Origin: Neurospora tetraspora
Taxonomy: Eukaryota > Ascomycota > Sordariomycetes > Sordariales > Sordariaceae
Assembly (NCBI RefSeq): GCF_033439725.1
Contig: NW_026944389.1
Location: 1,798,001 to 1,862,000 of the forward strand
Length of the DNA: 64,000 nucleotides
Direction of reading: 5' to 3'
Part shown: piece by piece, positions 43,062 to 55,600 of the stretch
How the letters are laid out: each line of letters starts with the position of its first letter
Position numbering within the stretch: the stretch's first letter is position 1
The notes under the pieces: generated by a model
What the model saw: only the letters and a program-made list of their open reading frames with translations
Databases searched by the model: none
What the model was told of the DNA's origin: nothing
Program-made: the position numbers and the translations under genes

Positions 43062-45243
43062 GTTGATGACTTGGGGTGTGGTCTTGAAGACTGTTGGGTT
43101 TTCTGGTGAACGCTGACTGGTTTGGAGGATGACTGAAGTGGTCCTGAAGGTAGATGGACGCGGATGAGGTTGAGGGTGAGGGAACACAAAGGATGATTTT
43201 GGAAGAGGATTTTGACGCTTATTATACTTCTCTGGCCAGTATCCCATGGCCTCAGCTCACGATTGAGGCTCAGTCAACCCGGCCGAAGTTGTCTCCATGT
43301 GTTCCTGCCTCCCGGGCCATACTCTACCCATGGGTGATGCAAGCGTCTGAGGAACCATGGTACCGCAGCGGAGAGAATGGTGAGGGCATCTAGCCTGAAG
43401 GCTGTTAACAGCTTGACCTACATAACTCATACAGTCGTACAGCGTCAGCTGCCAAGTGGCTAGTTGTATTTGTGTAACGATACTACTTTCCCATCTCTTC
43501 GATTCAACTATTTTAAATCATAACCCTGTCTATAAACCCCACCAGGCTTCTAGATCAGCAGCCATCACATTCCTTTTCTTTACTTATGCAGTTGCTCAAT
43601 TCCACCCATTCCATTGACCACAGCTCTTCCTTCCATCGCGGGAACAGTAGAGTTCCCCGCGTTTGTACGCCTTGTGAAAGTTTCTGTTACATTCCAGTTT
43701 CGCAATGCAAAGTCTTTTCAGCCTCAGTAGTAACCTTGTGTTTGCTCAACCAACTAGGTAATTTCAACCACCGCCTTTTGATGTAACTACTTCAACCTTC
43801 AATCTAACTTGGAAATCGGAAACACTCTTCAAGAGATAGCGAGCAGAGCCTGTGAATACATAGTGCGGAACTGAGTGAAAGAAGTAGTAAGGGAGAATCA
43901 CTCTAGCAGTGTCGGTGTAGCCGCCAGTATCACTATCAACCAAGTCTTCACTCTATCTGCTATGGTAGGATAATACCGCGCCCAGGGAATTGCAATCTCC
44001 GCAATTATGTGTTTCCTGTCCGCACGCAGCCCTATAAGGATGTCGAACCTTGCAACCTACCTAGCAAAGCAACAGGACCCGAATCACCCTAACTTCCCTG
44101 CTTCTACCTTCCCTACGTAGTCGTCAACTCGCCAGAACATGATGGGACAGTAGACCCTAGATGCAAGATGGGCGGAGGCAATATTACACATCTGATCGTC
44201 AACGGAAGTTACAGCATCCCATCAGCACATCCATGTCACGGTTCGTCCCGTCGACCGTTGTGGACATGACATTATTTTAGCACTTTTCCCGCTCCACTCC
44301 GCCCCTACCACACACACCTAACACAGTATAGTCTACATACCCTACCTACCGTAGTGCGGCTCCTCGGTCCGTCCGTATGACGCCAAGGGGCAACGAACTT
44401 GGACAACGCAACAGGTAAAGTTGTTCATACTAGGAGGTACATAGCGTAGGTGGATCTGGTTCTTCCTTCGTCTTAAACTGACAACATCATCAAGGTACCT
44501 AGGTACACTGCACTATGCAGGTAGGTTTGTAGAACCGAGGCGAACCGTAGCCGACCAGAGAGAGAGAGGGGGAGAGAGTTTTGTGGTATCTTCGTGGTTA
44601 TGTTGTGGACGACGAGCTAAATACTTAACCTTTGCTGTAGCTGCTTTGCGGCAGAACGTTCACTGAGGCCATATAAGAGCCCCAAGTTCAGACCTTCCAA
44701 CAACTCACATTAGCCGACGTGGTAGGTATGCAGCTGGCCTCGAGTTCAACTTGGGCTTGGGCTGCTGAGCTTTTTGCTTTTCTTTTTTTTTCTCCTTTTT
44801 TTTTTCTCCTTTTTTTTTTCTGCACTAATCAGTAACTTTATGAAAACTGGATCACTGCGCCTTCCACCTTGGAAGAAGGGGGCGCGTATTTTTAATAATG
44901 TTTGTTCAATTTATCTCGACTATAACTTGAAAAGTTCCTTCGGTCACCAATGGACACGTTCCATCCAGACACCAGTTCTCGGTTCCACTTAATGCTCACC
45001 AACTGAGCGCTTGGCATGTTAATACATACACCAACATCGTTATAACAGAGTTTCGTCCCGCAGTGTCGCAACTCGTATCCCGCCAGGTGCATCCTCCCAT
45101 CTCTCTCCTCTGCCTTTGTTTTCGTGACCATCCCTCGTTAGGTAGACTGACTCCTGTCCTTCATACCAAACCCTAATATCAAGACACGGCACGACATATA
45201 AACCCAGAACACAAACCGTGTCCTTTCAGCTTACTTCCCACAA
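43062..45243. other. Long spacer, no gene seen
   Basis: About 2.2 kb between two minus-strand genes. A repeated T8-10/CTCC run lies at 44776-44820. No coding frame, tRNA or rRNA is recognised. Confidence 0.5.
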
Positions 45244-46485
45244 TTAGATGATATCCCCTCCGAAACCGCCAAACCCTCCTCCTCCTCCTCCAAATCCAAA
45301 TCCACCTCCACCAAAGCCCCTCCCCCCTCCGCGCCCACCATTACCAGGTCTATTCCCCCCAAACCTCGGCGCACCTCCAGGACCAACAGGATCCCACCTA
45401 GCCCCCGGCGGCGCTTGGTCATCATAACCTCCTTCGTCGTCTCCTCCTCGCGGGCCCTGGAAAAGCGGATCATCAAAAGTCGGGTGCATGCCACCTGTTC
45501 CAAACCCACCAGGTCCTCTCCCTCCGGGTCTTGGTAGTCCACCGAGCGGCGGCGCAAACGATCCCCTAATCGGATCATCTGGTCCCAGACCGGCTGGATA
45601 TAGGTCACTTCTTCCGTAATCGCTTCTTCCTCCTGGATTGGGTCCGCCAACCAGACCCGGTAGGCCGCCGCGAGGGTGGCGGTTGATCTCATATTCATCC
45701 TCAAAGTCCGGCGGGGGGAAGTCTCCGGCTGGAATCGGTCGACGGGCAGGCGGGTCGAGGTCGTGCGGGTAGGGGTATGGTTGAGCAGGCTGGGGCATTG
45801 GGTCGGGCATCATGGGAGGAGGGTTACGAGAGCCACCGGCGCGACGACCAGCTTCATCCGCATCTTGTCTGGCAGCGCGGTCGTCGGGATTCTCCTCCTC
45901 TTGGTACCCCTCCTTTTGCAGACCGGGAACAAGGCGCTGGATGATGTTTACCTTGAGCAGCGATGCTAGGTCGGCGATGCGTTCCTCGGAGATGAACACC
46001 TTCTTTAACTTCTCTGGCAGGTCAGAGCGGTCCTCTTCCCCCTTTCCATCTTCAGACATAGTAATCCGAATAGGCAAAGCAGCAGCCGAAACAAAATCCC
46101 TAGTCGTAATTTCAAACCGCGCAATACGCTCGTCGCCGACCCCCAACCCACGGATCTCAATCTTGGAGCCCATGCGGTCGACGCGAATCACAAAACGCAT
46201 CGACGATTGTTCGTGTGCGTAGACGAAGCAGTGCGAGGACAGGCTGCGGTTCCAAGTGCCAGGCAGGCGCGGGGCGAGGGATTGGCACTCGGCTTGTTCT
46301 TCGGGCTTGCTGTCTTCGGAGAAGCCGAGCAGGCGGAAGCCCACGGAGATCATGGCGGCGTGCACGAAGAGGGCGACGGCGTCGAGGGAGCTGCTGAGGT
46401 CCGAGGTCGTGTCGTCTTTGGCGTGCGTGGGCAGGGCGGCGGCCATGTTGGAGAGGATGGTGGCGGGGCTTAATGGGGGCGCCAT
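45244..46485 (-). CDS. PI31-like proteasome regulator
   Basis: Single exon, 413 aa, minus strand. The N-terminal ~165 residues form the FP-type fold of PI31: LDAVALFVHAAMISVGFRLL (typical start), then HCFVYAHEQSSMRFVIRVDR and a pair of helices VFISEERIADLASLLKVNII. The rest is the Pro/Gly-rich tail of PI31, with DFEDEYEINRHPRGGLPGLV, DPIRGSF, MHPTFDDPLF and a final Gly/Phe-rich run ending GGFGGDII. PI31 binds the 20S proteasome and modulates its activity or assembly. The tail is longer and more Gly-rich than in animal PI31. Confidence 0.88.
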   Translation of the reverse strand: MAPPLSPATILSNMAAALPTHAKDDTTSDLSSSLDAVALFVHAAMISVGFRLLGFSEDSKPEEQAECQSLAPRLPGTWNRSLSSHCFVYAHEQSSMRFVIRVDRMGSKIEIRGLGVGDERIARFEITTRDFVSAAALPIRITMSEDGKGEEDRSDLPEKLKKVFISEERIADLASLLKVNIIQRLVPGLQKEGYQEEENPDDRAARQDADEAGRRAGGSRNPPPMMPDPMPQPAQPYPYPHDLDPPARRPIPAGDFPPPDFEDEYEINRHPRGGLPGLVGGPNPGGRSDYGRSDLYPAGLGPDDPIRGSFAPPLGGLPRPGGRGPGGFGTGGMHPTFDDPLFQGPRGGDDEGGYDDQAPPGARWDPVGPGGAPRFGGNRPGNGGRGGGRGFGGGGFGFGGGGGGFGGFGGDII

Positions 46486-47238
46486 CGTGGTGGTTGGTGT
46501 AATTTGTTGATTAAGTGGGTGGTTTCTTTGATATGCGATATAGTTGAGAAAAGTAGATGTTGAAGGCGGTTGAGTTTGCGACTGGTGTGTGTCGATGTGG
46601 TTTGCAGAAGTGAAGTTGGGTGTAACTGGTAAGTCGTTTGGAGGTCGTTATAAGTTCACGTCATCCGCGGCGGGAGGGAGCTCAGTTCATGTACCCTGTC
46701 CCGGTTACCCCGCACCACCTTTAGGCAGGCAAGCAAGACGCAACGTCAATCGTACTGCAGTGACACTCGAGTCGAGCCTTGTACGTAGTTGGGCAATGAC
46801 AACTTGTCCAAGTCGATGAGGCAAAGATACGCCGTTGCTGGAAGATGCCTAAACTGAGGTGGCAGTGAGGAGAGAGGGAGGTTGTTGTTCGGTAAGGATC
46901 TGGTTAAATGTACTGTAATTTACTGTAATTTATGACGCCACTCCTTTCAGCCCTACAACGGTGGAGGTGACGATCAGCACCAGGGTGCGTTATCTTATCG
47001 CGCTTATCTTATCGCAGTGTATTAATGATCCGGATCTGGTCCCGTCACTCTTCCCGTCCATCTCAAAGACACTCCTTAACACACAAAACGCCAATTTTAC
47101 TGCATCGTTGAAAATCATACATCATTGCATACGCACACTAGACCAATCCATCGCCACCATCTCTTACCGTTATACACTAATCCTCCTTTTACCATCATCA
47201 CCGCACCGGCGTCCTTTGAACCACTCGACATGACTACA
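46486..47238. other. Spacer upstream of PI31-like gene
   Basis: About 750 nt. It is the presumed promoter of the PI31-like gene and the 3' flank of the next gene. Two short direct repeats, GTACTGTAATTTACTGTAATT, are at 46910-46930. No gene seen. Confidence 0.4.
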
Positions 47239-48496
47239 CTACTGATGATGATGGTGATGGTTATAGTACCCAATAGGCCAATTCTGGTCCACGATATCCG
47301 CTCGGATGTACAAAGCCGATGAGTTCAAAGCGTACTTTGAGTCTTCGGCATGGCAATCCAAGCAGAACTTTTTATAGCCGGGGAAGGCAGTGCTCATAGG
47401 CCGCTCGTGAGGTGGCACCGGGATGGGGGGCTGCTGGTGCTGGTGGTTTCTGCTGTTGGAAGTGATTGAATGTTAGCTCCACGGGCACTCGACGACACAG
47501 AACAACAGAAAACACAAGCAAAGGAAACAAACGACTCACAACCCATCACCACCTCCTCCTCCTCCTCCCTGCCCATCCCTCGACCCCCTCCTTCCTCCCC
47601 CTCCCCCACCACCATGACCCCCATGCCCCCCCTGCCCCCCCTGCCCCCGACCATCAACCTCCCCACCACCAAACCGACACCCCCCATCATGCCACCCATC
47701 TGTAACCTGATCCCTCCACAGTATCGCAGCCGGCTGCTTCGTCCCATCGATCCTGACCTGCATGATCGGAATCATCTGGTTCGGCGCGATCCAGAGCATC
47801 TGGTGTCTATCAATGCCCTCGATGTCCCTTTCCTCATTGGGAGTGTCGCTGTCAAAGACAGCAACAAAGACGGTCTCGTCGTGAAAGAAATCCGACCGGC
47901 TGACTAGGTACCGCTTCTCGTCATCCGAATAATTGGGCGTGTCGTGGAAGACGAGGTGCACTTGGCTGACGCCAGGCATGGAGGGGATGGGGAAGCCCCA
48001 GCCTGGATATACTGGTTCTGGGGTGGCGTTGTTGTTGTTATTGTTGTTTTGGGGACCGTAGTGGTTGAGGTTGTGACCGAGGTTGAGCTGGGGGGAGGTC
48101 AAAAAGTGGACGAGGTCGAAAGCGATTTCGTGCCGGAGCATGGCGCGCTTGTCGTGGTCCCGTCGGAGGGTGGAGGTGGTGGTGGGCGAGGATGGGTCCG
48201 TGGGCGAGACATCCCAGAAGGAACCGAGCTTGTAGCAGACGATTTCGATGACGCCCCATGTGGAGAGTGGTGGGAGGAGCGGGAGGATGCGGGCGATTTT
48301 GCGGGAGATGGAATACTCTTGGAGGAGGGGGGAGTGTTGGATTTTGAGGAACTCGTTGTAGACGACGAGGGAGCGGTCCTCGCTGGAGAGGGAGCTTGAC
48401 CTGTTAACACGGGGGGAGCTGTTAACATCATAGAGGCAGTTGTGAGTTGTGGGAAGATTGAAGGAGGACTTACGAGTCTTCGCTGTCGCTGGACAT
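47239..48496 (-). CDS. Unknown protein with poly-Asn and Gly/His-rich segments
   Basis: Three minus-strand exons: 48496-48474, 48400-47540, 47452-47239 (365 aa). The 23-nt first exon encodes MSSDSED; the join gives SSSLSSEDRSLVVYNEFLKI. The conserved-looking body includes STWGVIEIVCYKLGSFWDVS and MLWIAPNQMIPIMQVRIDGT. A poly-Asn run (PQNNNNNNN) interrupts it, and a Gly/His/Arg-rich stretch (GGHGGHGGGGGG) sits just before the last splice. Exon 3 encodes FCLDCHAEDSKYALNSSAL and a His-rich end; its acceptor is an AACAGCAG tandem (NAGNAG), both choices in frame. No family is recognised; nuclear or RNA-linked roles are only guesses. Confidence 0.7.
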
Positions 48497-49764
48497 GGTG
48501 GTGGGCTTTTTTCCCTGACAGCGTCAAGGTACGTGAGTGATGAAGCTCTTGGTGTAAAAGGAAAGAAACGACTGCTGATTGGTACAAGGGAAATAAATGT
48601 CAACAAACAGATTCGTCTAACAAACAAAAAACTTGCAAAGTTTCCAAACGAGTGTTCCAACGAGTAGAGACCAACGAGAATAGCAGCTAGTACTGCAGCT
48701 TCTACTGGTCCTTGTACTGGCGAAGCTCAGGAGTATTGCGTCCAATCCTTCCCATATTTATACTTTCCCCATCTGTGACCCTCCCATGAACAATTGACCG
48801 GAGGAAACCAGGGATCTCGATCCAAAATGATATCCCATGAACCCTGTTATGAACTTCCTCTTCAGTGTCAAGTCTGACAAACGGACCTAGGCTTATGAGC
48901 CCTTGCAAGCTGGGGTTAAATCACCGGTCTTCAAAGGTTTACCCGATGGTACCCTTCTTCTTCACATCCTACTCCTCTTCCTCCCCCCAAGAGCAAAAGC
49001 CTTGTCCAAACCCCAATTCCAAGTCATGGCTCCCGGCATATTCAACGAGCTATCATTCGTTTACCTCCCTTTGTCCTACAACCATGGTCATGGTTATCAA
49101 AACATATCATATTATCATCCAACAATGTTTCTGCTATCCTTCTCCATTTTCCTCTCGAGCTCCTGCCCTTGAACCTAAGAGCCCCCAACTGTTGTAATGT
49201 TCCACAATCCAGTACCGAAGGTGCATCTGTCGGTACCCGTGTAACCGTCACACCAAGGGAAGAGAGAGAGGGAGGGTTTGTGTGTGTGCTGTCATACAGC
49301 GTTGACTATTATTCCCCTTATGAATGTGTCGTTTGTTCTTGAAGTGTGTACAACGACGAACGTTGCGTGTGTGACCATGTAAATGTCCCTAACCACCTCC
49401 CCCCCAAACCCCAATTCGGTAACCTATTGAAGACGGTGGTCTTGGAGGCACAGCAGTTTAGCCATGTATGTAATGTGTTTTGTGTTCCGCATACAAATTG
49501 GTCGTACATGTTTGACACATGCATACCTAGGTAGGTGGGTAGCGGTGGTCCATGGGGAGGACTCCCTCTGGCTGGCCCGTCATCACTCATTCGGCCAGTT
49601 TGTCGTTTTGCTGCTGGTTCCAGAAGGCTAGGCGGCCATGGTGGTGTACTGGTAAGCTCTCACCTTGGCTCTCACCTTCCTGTCTGCCTGCCGGAACTTG
49701 GGAAATACGAAGGTCGAGACGGGTTATGACATCTTCTGAATCCCTCCTGATGCCTTTTCCACTT
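48497..49764. other. Intergenic region, no gene seen
   Basis: About 1.27 kb. Short microsatellites (AGAG, GTGTGTG near 49260-49290). No supported feature. Confidence 0.4.
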
Positions 49765-51789
49765 TCAAACAGTTGTTGGCTGATTCGGACGAGAGCGGTC
49801 TGCTGTCTCAAGACCGTTGTGTTCACCTTGCCGCTCGGCTGCTTTGATCTGCCGGTCCTTGATGCCTGGAAGTGTTTCGAGGACGTATATGGTATATCGG
49901 TCAATCAGGTTTAGGTCATCGTCATAGTCAAGACCGCGGATGAGGAAACAGTCATTCTGTCGGATAACGTTATTAGCCACGGAGTAGAGAGCTTTAATGG
50001 AGATGAGGTGGCAAAGTGGCATACCCAATCTGACCAGGCCTTGTCCAAGTTCTGACACAAATCCGTGTCCTCCAGCTTGCGCCGATTAAATACGAGGTTG
50101 CCACCCCGGTGATTCCACTTGTAGTGTTCCGGTTGGTACCTTTTCTCTCGTTTCGTGCCCTCTTCCGAGCTTTCACTTTCTTCGACAGCTGCTTGGCAGT
50201 CGGACGGATGGCAAAGTCCAGGGAGTTCATATCCAACGAAAAAGTGTCCCTGCATATCGTCGGTCAGGTAGATGGTGTGCAAGATGTGAGTGAGGTTGGA
50301 GACCCTGTACTTCTGGTCTCTTTTTGACTCTGCCATGCAGACGAGGTCCCAAGTTTGACTTTGTGGGTCGAGATTTGCATTTTCGAGAAGTCCTGACACA
50401 ATATTCTGGTCTGTGATGTTCCAAAACTCGTAATTGCCGTACGAAGCAAAGAAGAACCACTCTTTCGGTTCCCGAATTGGAGCATAGCTTCTCAGGGCAA
50501 GGTACGATTTTAGTAGCTGGTCATGCTGAATGGAGGTAGTCAGCCAAAGAGGAAAGCGACGAAAGTGAGACATGGTAGCATAAAGAGGGTCCTTACCTCT
50601 CCGTGCCTTGAATGGTTCTTCTCGCGGGACCAGATTAGCATTCGTATTGAACTGATCATGGTCATACTTTTCTTCCAAATGAGGGAACCATCCTACATAC
50701 ATACCTCTAGAGAGCCTTGGGTATGTCTTCGCTGCAGAAACTCGTTGTCGGAATCCCACAGATTCCTTGCAGGCGCTGCCACCTTTTGTGTCTTGCGTAT
50801 CCAGTGGTTGTTGAACATTTCCAGACTTTCCAAGTACGCAAAGTCTCTTTTAGTGCCTGGCTCTTGGTCAACACCCCAAAGGGCCTCCTCGCATACCACA
50901 TGCGGCACAGAGTCCAAACGTCCCAAACGTCCGAAGCATCAAAAACAGCGCGAAGGTCCCTTTCCAGCTCAGTTTGGCCATTTTTGGGTGACTCTGTACG
51001 CGATTCTTCTGAAGATGTTTCGGATGGGACGACGGAGAAGGATTCACTCCACCCCTCTTCATATTCATAGAAAGGATACTCGAATAGGTCTCATCGACCG
51101 TCCTCGTAGAACCCAGTCTTGGCAGCTGCAAAGTGTACGCCTGGCCAGCGAAGCAAAGGACGGTATCTGTCTGCCACTTAGCGAGCCACCAGCCTCCAAA
51201 TCGGAATATCGTCCGGATGCGGAGCGACAGCAATGTCGGCCAACTCTCGACCGAGTTTCCATGGATCTGTCCTCATTCTTTCAAAGAAGTCTCCGTTCAG
51301 CTCATCAGAGATCATCTTTTCCACTCTCCTCTCTCGTATATCACCAGGGAACATCCCATCATGGCGTACGCTGAGTTCTTCAGAAAGTTCATCAACTTTT
51401 CCAGTATCGGCGACGACGCATCCCGGATGAAGCAATTGGGCCAGGACATGGCGGAGAACCGCATCCGCCCATGACCACCTGAGAAACAAGAGACGGCTGA
51501 TCTCATCAATCTCTTGTTCGTTGTCTTTGGACACGTCAATGTAGGGGCTGGGGGTGAGGAGGACGGCCTGAACGAGGTAGCGGTCCAGGTCGGAAAGGCG
51601 CACAAAGCCGGTGTGGGTGAAACGTTGGCGGATCTCGGAGAATGAGTCAAGACATGAGATCTCACGGTGGACGTTCTGGATGAGACTCGTGATCTTGGGC
51701 GTGGTCAGTCGGAGCTGCCGGTGGAGGGAGTCGGCGGTTGTCTCCATGTCTGAGTCCTCTAGGAGATGTGACCTAAGCAGAGTTTTCAC
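49765..51789 (-). pseudogene. Disrupted large gene of unknown family, head-to-head with the HET gene
   Basis: The minus strand shows long coding-like blocks. Block 1 (51789 or 51747 to ~51181) reads METTADSLHRQLRLTT to PIWRLVAR, then TAA. The same frame continues coding-like (VADRYRPLLRWPGVHFAAAK) to a TGA after FYEDGR, then DLFEYPFYEYEEGWSESFSV as far as about 50895. There it shifts frame to VDQEPGTKRDFAYLESLEMF and ends at a GTATGT donor (~50710). Good spliced exons follow: SYLALRSYAPIREPKEWFFF (50516-50025), and NDCFLIRGLDYDDDLNLIDR to the stop (49957-49765). No GT-AG intron removes the two stops (CAA>TAA and CGA>TGA would each be one C-to-T change) or the frameshift. I therefore call it a pseudogene; sequence error is an alternative. 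Family unknown. Confidence 0.55.
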
Positions 51790-52629
51790 AAAGTATCAAA
51801 CTTGAAGGAAGGCGCGTAGTTGAGTCCAGAGGAAGATGTTCCTTCCTCAACACCGTCAGACTTCCTTCCCATTGGGCATCATTGTGTTACTAAGCAGATA
51901 TGATCCAATGGTTCTCCTGTGTTACACAAATAGACTGTCAGCAAACGGCAGGCATGGGTAAATGCACATTGGCGGCAGGCAAAACTGACGCATAGCCTGC
52001 CGCAGAAGTTGTTTTCACATCCCACGCAACATTGCCCCAACACCGTGACTCTCTCTGTCATAAAAATGCTCGTTCTCAGAATTAAAAAGTTCAATGACCA
52101 TCTCTTTCTGCACAACTGTTTTCTTGTCGTCACTCGCTTCATTGGCTGGTCCTGGTTGTTGCCCATCCGCTGGCGTCAAGCCCAGACGATGATACCAGAG
52201 TACAAACCACCCCAGTCTTCGACAGGTCCGGTACTAGGATGAAGTATACCCATTGACTCAATTAGAAGAATGAGGCTCTCAATAACAGGAGGGTAAGGTA
52301 TGTTGTGGGAACGACGAGGTAAGCGCCTGTAAGCGGCCAAGCCTGTAAGCGCCCAGCAACATGACACGCTGCCAGGGGAAGGCGCGGTAGATGGTCATCT
52401 TGGCTCAACACCATAACATCTCAGCCCCGTGTAAACAGCTTCTGTATTTGATGAAGGGGGTCCGTGGATGTTCTCCATCTGTGAGATGGATAGGAAAAAC
52501 GACCTGGTAAGGTTACCTGGCCCTATCCAAATCGACACTTCACCTCTCACCACCCTATGCCACCGCCGGCTTGGTTTGGGATATCAAGCCCACCAGGTCT
52601 GAAATCTTTAATATCTAGCAAAACATCAA
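51790..52629. other. Divergent promoter region
   Basis: An 840-nt spacer between the disrupted minus-strand gene and the HET gene. No feature is seen. Confidence 0.4.
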
Positions 52630-55600
52630 ATGGCAAGAACAATCATGTCATCTCATCAAGATGTTGGGATAGAGCTCCAACCAATCGCTTTCCCTTCAAA
52701 AACATATCACCATCTCTCCAGCACCCTCACCATCCACGAAACATCGGCCCCTTATATCCAGCATCACTACACTCCCCAACAGCTTTACTCAAATTTCCCC
52801 ATTCCAAAATATCCCTCACGCATCAAGGCTATTCGTGTTCTCGACCTTGACCCACTACCTCCGTCTTTCATAGACGATTCGACATCAAGACCATCCTTCG
52901 CTCAGGAGCAGCAACCCCTAACCGGCACTCTCCGCACAATTAACTTCGCTACTTGTCCTGATTTCACGGCCCTATCCAATGTCTGGGGGCTCCCTTCTGA
53001 TGAAAATTTCATCACAATTCGGTGTGATGGTAGTGGTGGGCATGAAGGCAGCGGGATATGCAAAATACCGATACCCAGAAACTGTCGAGATGCACTGGTT
53101 TCTTTGCGGAAGTTGCACAGTTGCAGTTCTGAAATTCGAAGCAGCGGAAGCACGAATGAAAGCAGGGAAGCAAAGGCGCCGGTGCTCGCGATCTGGGTGG
53201 ACGCCATATGCATCAACCAGCAAGACGAGCGGGAAATGCCCGAACAGATCGCCCTGATGGGCGAGGTGTATACTTGGGCTTCCAAGGTATGGGTTTGGTT
53301 AGGTCCTGCGTGTCCAAACATTTCGCCAAATTCGTCTCCAACTCGACACGAGAGTGACTCTAAAGGCGACAGAAAGGTCAAAAGAGCCATCGTCGGCTTG
53401 AAGCGAGCAGCCAAACTCAGAGCGACACCTCCAGGTATGCCTTGGATCGACTCCTCCATGCATCTGAAGCAGCAAGGCCAAGGTCCGCGTACCATCTTTC
53501 AAGATATCCTCCTTTCCTCTCTTTCGCTCGCCAGAATCTTTTCCCGCCTCTGGCTCCGCGAAATGTTTGCGCAAATCAAAGCATTCTTCTTTATGTGCTG
53601 CGGCTGCTTTATGCCCCTTTCCCCAGATCTCCTCGAACCCAACGACCTCGAATATCTCCTGGATCGAGAATGGCTACACCGCGCCTGGACATTCCAAGAG
53701 ATCATCCTCGCCAGCAACCCCATCATCCTCTGCGGCAACGAGTCCATCACCTGGACAGAGCTCCAGCAAGGGCTAGACTGTCTCTCCTGCCTCAAACCAA
53801 CCTTCCTGATCCGTGGCTTTCAACGCTTCAACCCCCTCAATAACGACATCCACTCAGCCAACGACGTGCCCACGCTCTTCAAAATGGACATTCTCTCTCC
53901 CCACTTCCGCTTCCCCGGCCCTTCCCCCGCAAACTCCCAAGTCGTCAAAACATGGCAAGCCCTCCTGCGCGTCTGGCGTACAGTCGACCGCCCCATGACT
54001 TGGAATGGCCGCGTCTTTCGCGCGATCCCTTCTTCTTCTTCGCCTTCATCCCGGACCACCCAAATCCATTCCGATACTCACTGCCAAACCGGAATACCCA
54101 CCACTACCACCACTACAACAGCAACAACAACTATTCACAACTACACCACCGCCCACCTCCTCCCCTCCTCCCGCCTCTGGTCCCTCCTTCTCCGCCCCTT
54201 AATCCTCGCTTTTTTCCTCTCCCCCTTCACCCTCTTCGCCTCCCTAGCCAACCGCCTCTCTCGTATCAACGCCACACGCTCTCACACTCCTCCCTTTTTA
54301 CCTTCCTGGCCCGCTTTTCTCGCGATCCCGTACATTATCCTCATCTTTCTCTCCTGCTGTAGCGGCTTGGCTTTCATCCACATCTTAATCCTGAGCTAGG
54401 GGAAGCCAGTGATTTGGTCTTTTACCCCACTGTCCGAGAGGGAGGTGAATGAAAAAGAGGAGGAATATGAGGCAAGAAATGCGCTGGTGGCTGTTGTCAG
54501 AGCGCGAAGGGAGCGGAACGCGACGGAGGCAAAGGATAAGAGCTTTGCCATGATGGGTGTTTTGGAACGGCTGGGAATTTTCCTGAAGCCAGTGGATTAC
54601 AAGAAGAGTCTGAGAGAGGTGTATCATGAGTTGTTTGTTGGGTTGTTGAGGAGGGAGCCGGCGCTGATTGCATTGCTGGTGGATATTGATGGGATCAGCG
54701 AGGCAACAAGAAGGGGAGCAGAAATGGAAAGGGAACTGGAGGGAGCACCGAGTTGGGTACCCAACTGGAGTCAACTACGCAAAAAACACTGGGGTGACTA
54801 CGACGAGGCGATATATCAGCGGATACAATTGGGGACTTCTCCCTCATTACCTGCCCCTGCCCCTGCCTTTGCCCCTGTCCTTGGTTCTCAATCTCCGGAC
54901 TGGCGGCTGTGTTGGGTCGACCAGAGACAAAATGACAGGGCCCTCATGGTCCAAGCCGTCATTCTCTGCCGCATAACCTACGTCTCTTACCCAATCGGCA
55001 GTAGCGACTTCGGGTCTCTCCCTTCCCAGGAACATTTCCCATCTTCCTCCCATCATCATCATCTCCTCCGCACCTCCCTCACCACCATCGACGCCTGGCT
55101 ATCCGCCATTAAGCTCTACGCTCCATCCACACCGCCTTACCATTTCAATCCCACCGCCATCTTCAAGACACTCTATCCGTTTGAGTGGCAGTCACCTAAA
55201 CCTAAGAACGGTCAAGGTCGTGGCATAGTCAACGCCCACTTCCAAGTCTGGAACGAGATCCTCAACGGTAGTCAGTCCGAGTACATGTACACCCCCGACC
55301 ATCGACAACAACTCATCGACGAAGTCTTACAAACCCCAGAGGCGAGACATTTTACTTGTAACGTCTGTGAACGGTTTGCTGGGGAGACGAGGTTGTTTTT
55401 ATCACAAGCTGATGGATTTGTAGGGATGGGGTCCAAGGGAATGAGGAGAGGGGACGTTGTTGCTTTGATTAGGGGGGTTGGGCAGCCGATGATTTTGAGA
55501 GAGAAAGAGAGAAGTGGAAGTGGGAAGTTTACGGTGGTTGGACCGGCGTTTGCGTGTCGGTTGGCGGATCTGAATACGTTCAGGTCGCCCCCGGGCCCGG

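Noticed and set aside
42587-43189. 200-codon Ser/Pro-rich frame
   Set aside because: Alternative frame of the Hce2-like gene.
44774-44992. Phe-rich 72-codon frame
   Set aside because: Produced by T-runs; no coding features.
50868-51233. 121-codon frame bridging the stops in the disrupted minus-strand gene
   Set aside because: Its composition (Lys/Pro/Gly mixed, SMNMKRGG) is much less protein-like than the frame with stops, so it does not rescue the gene.
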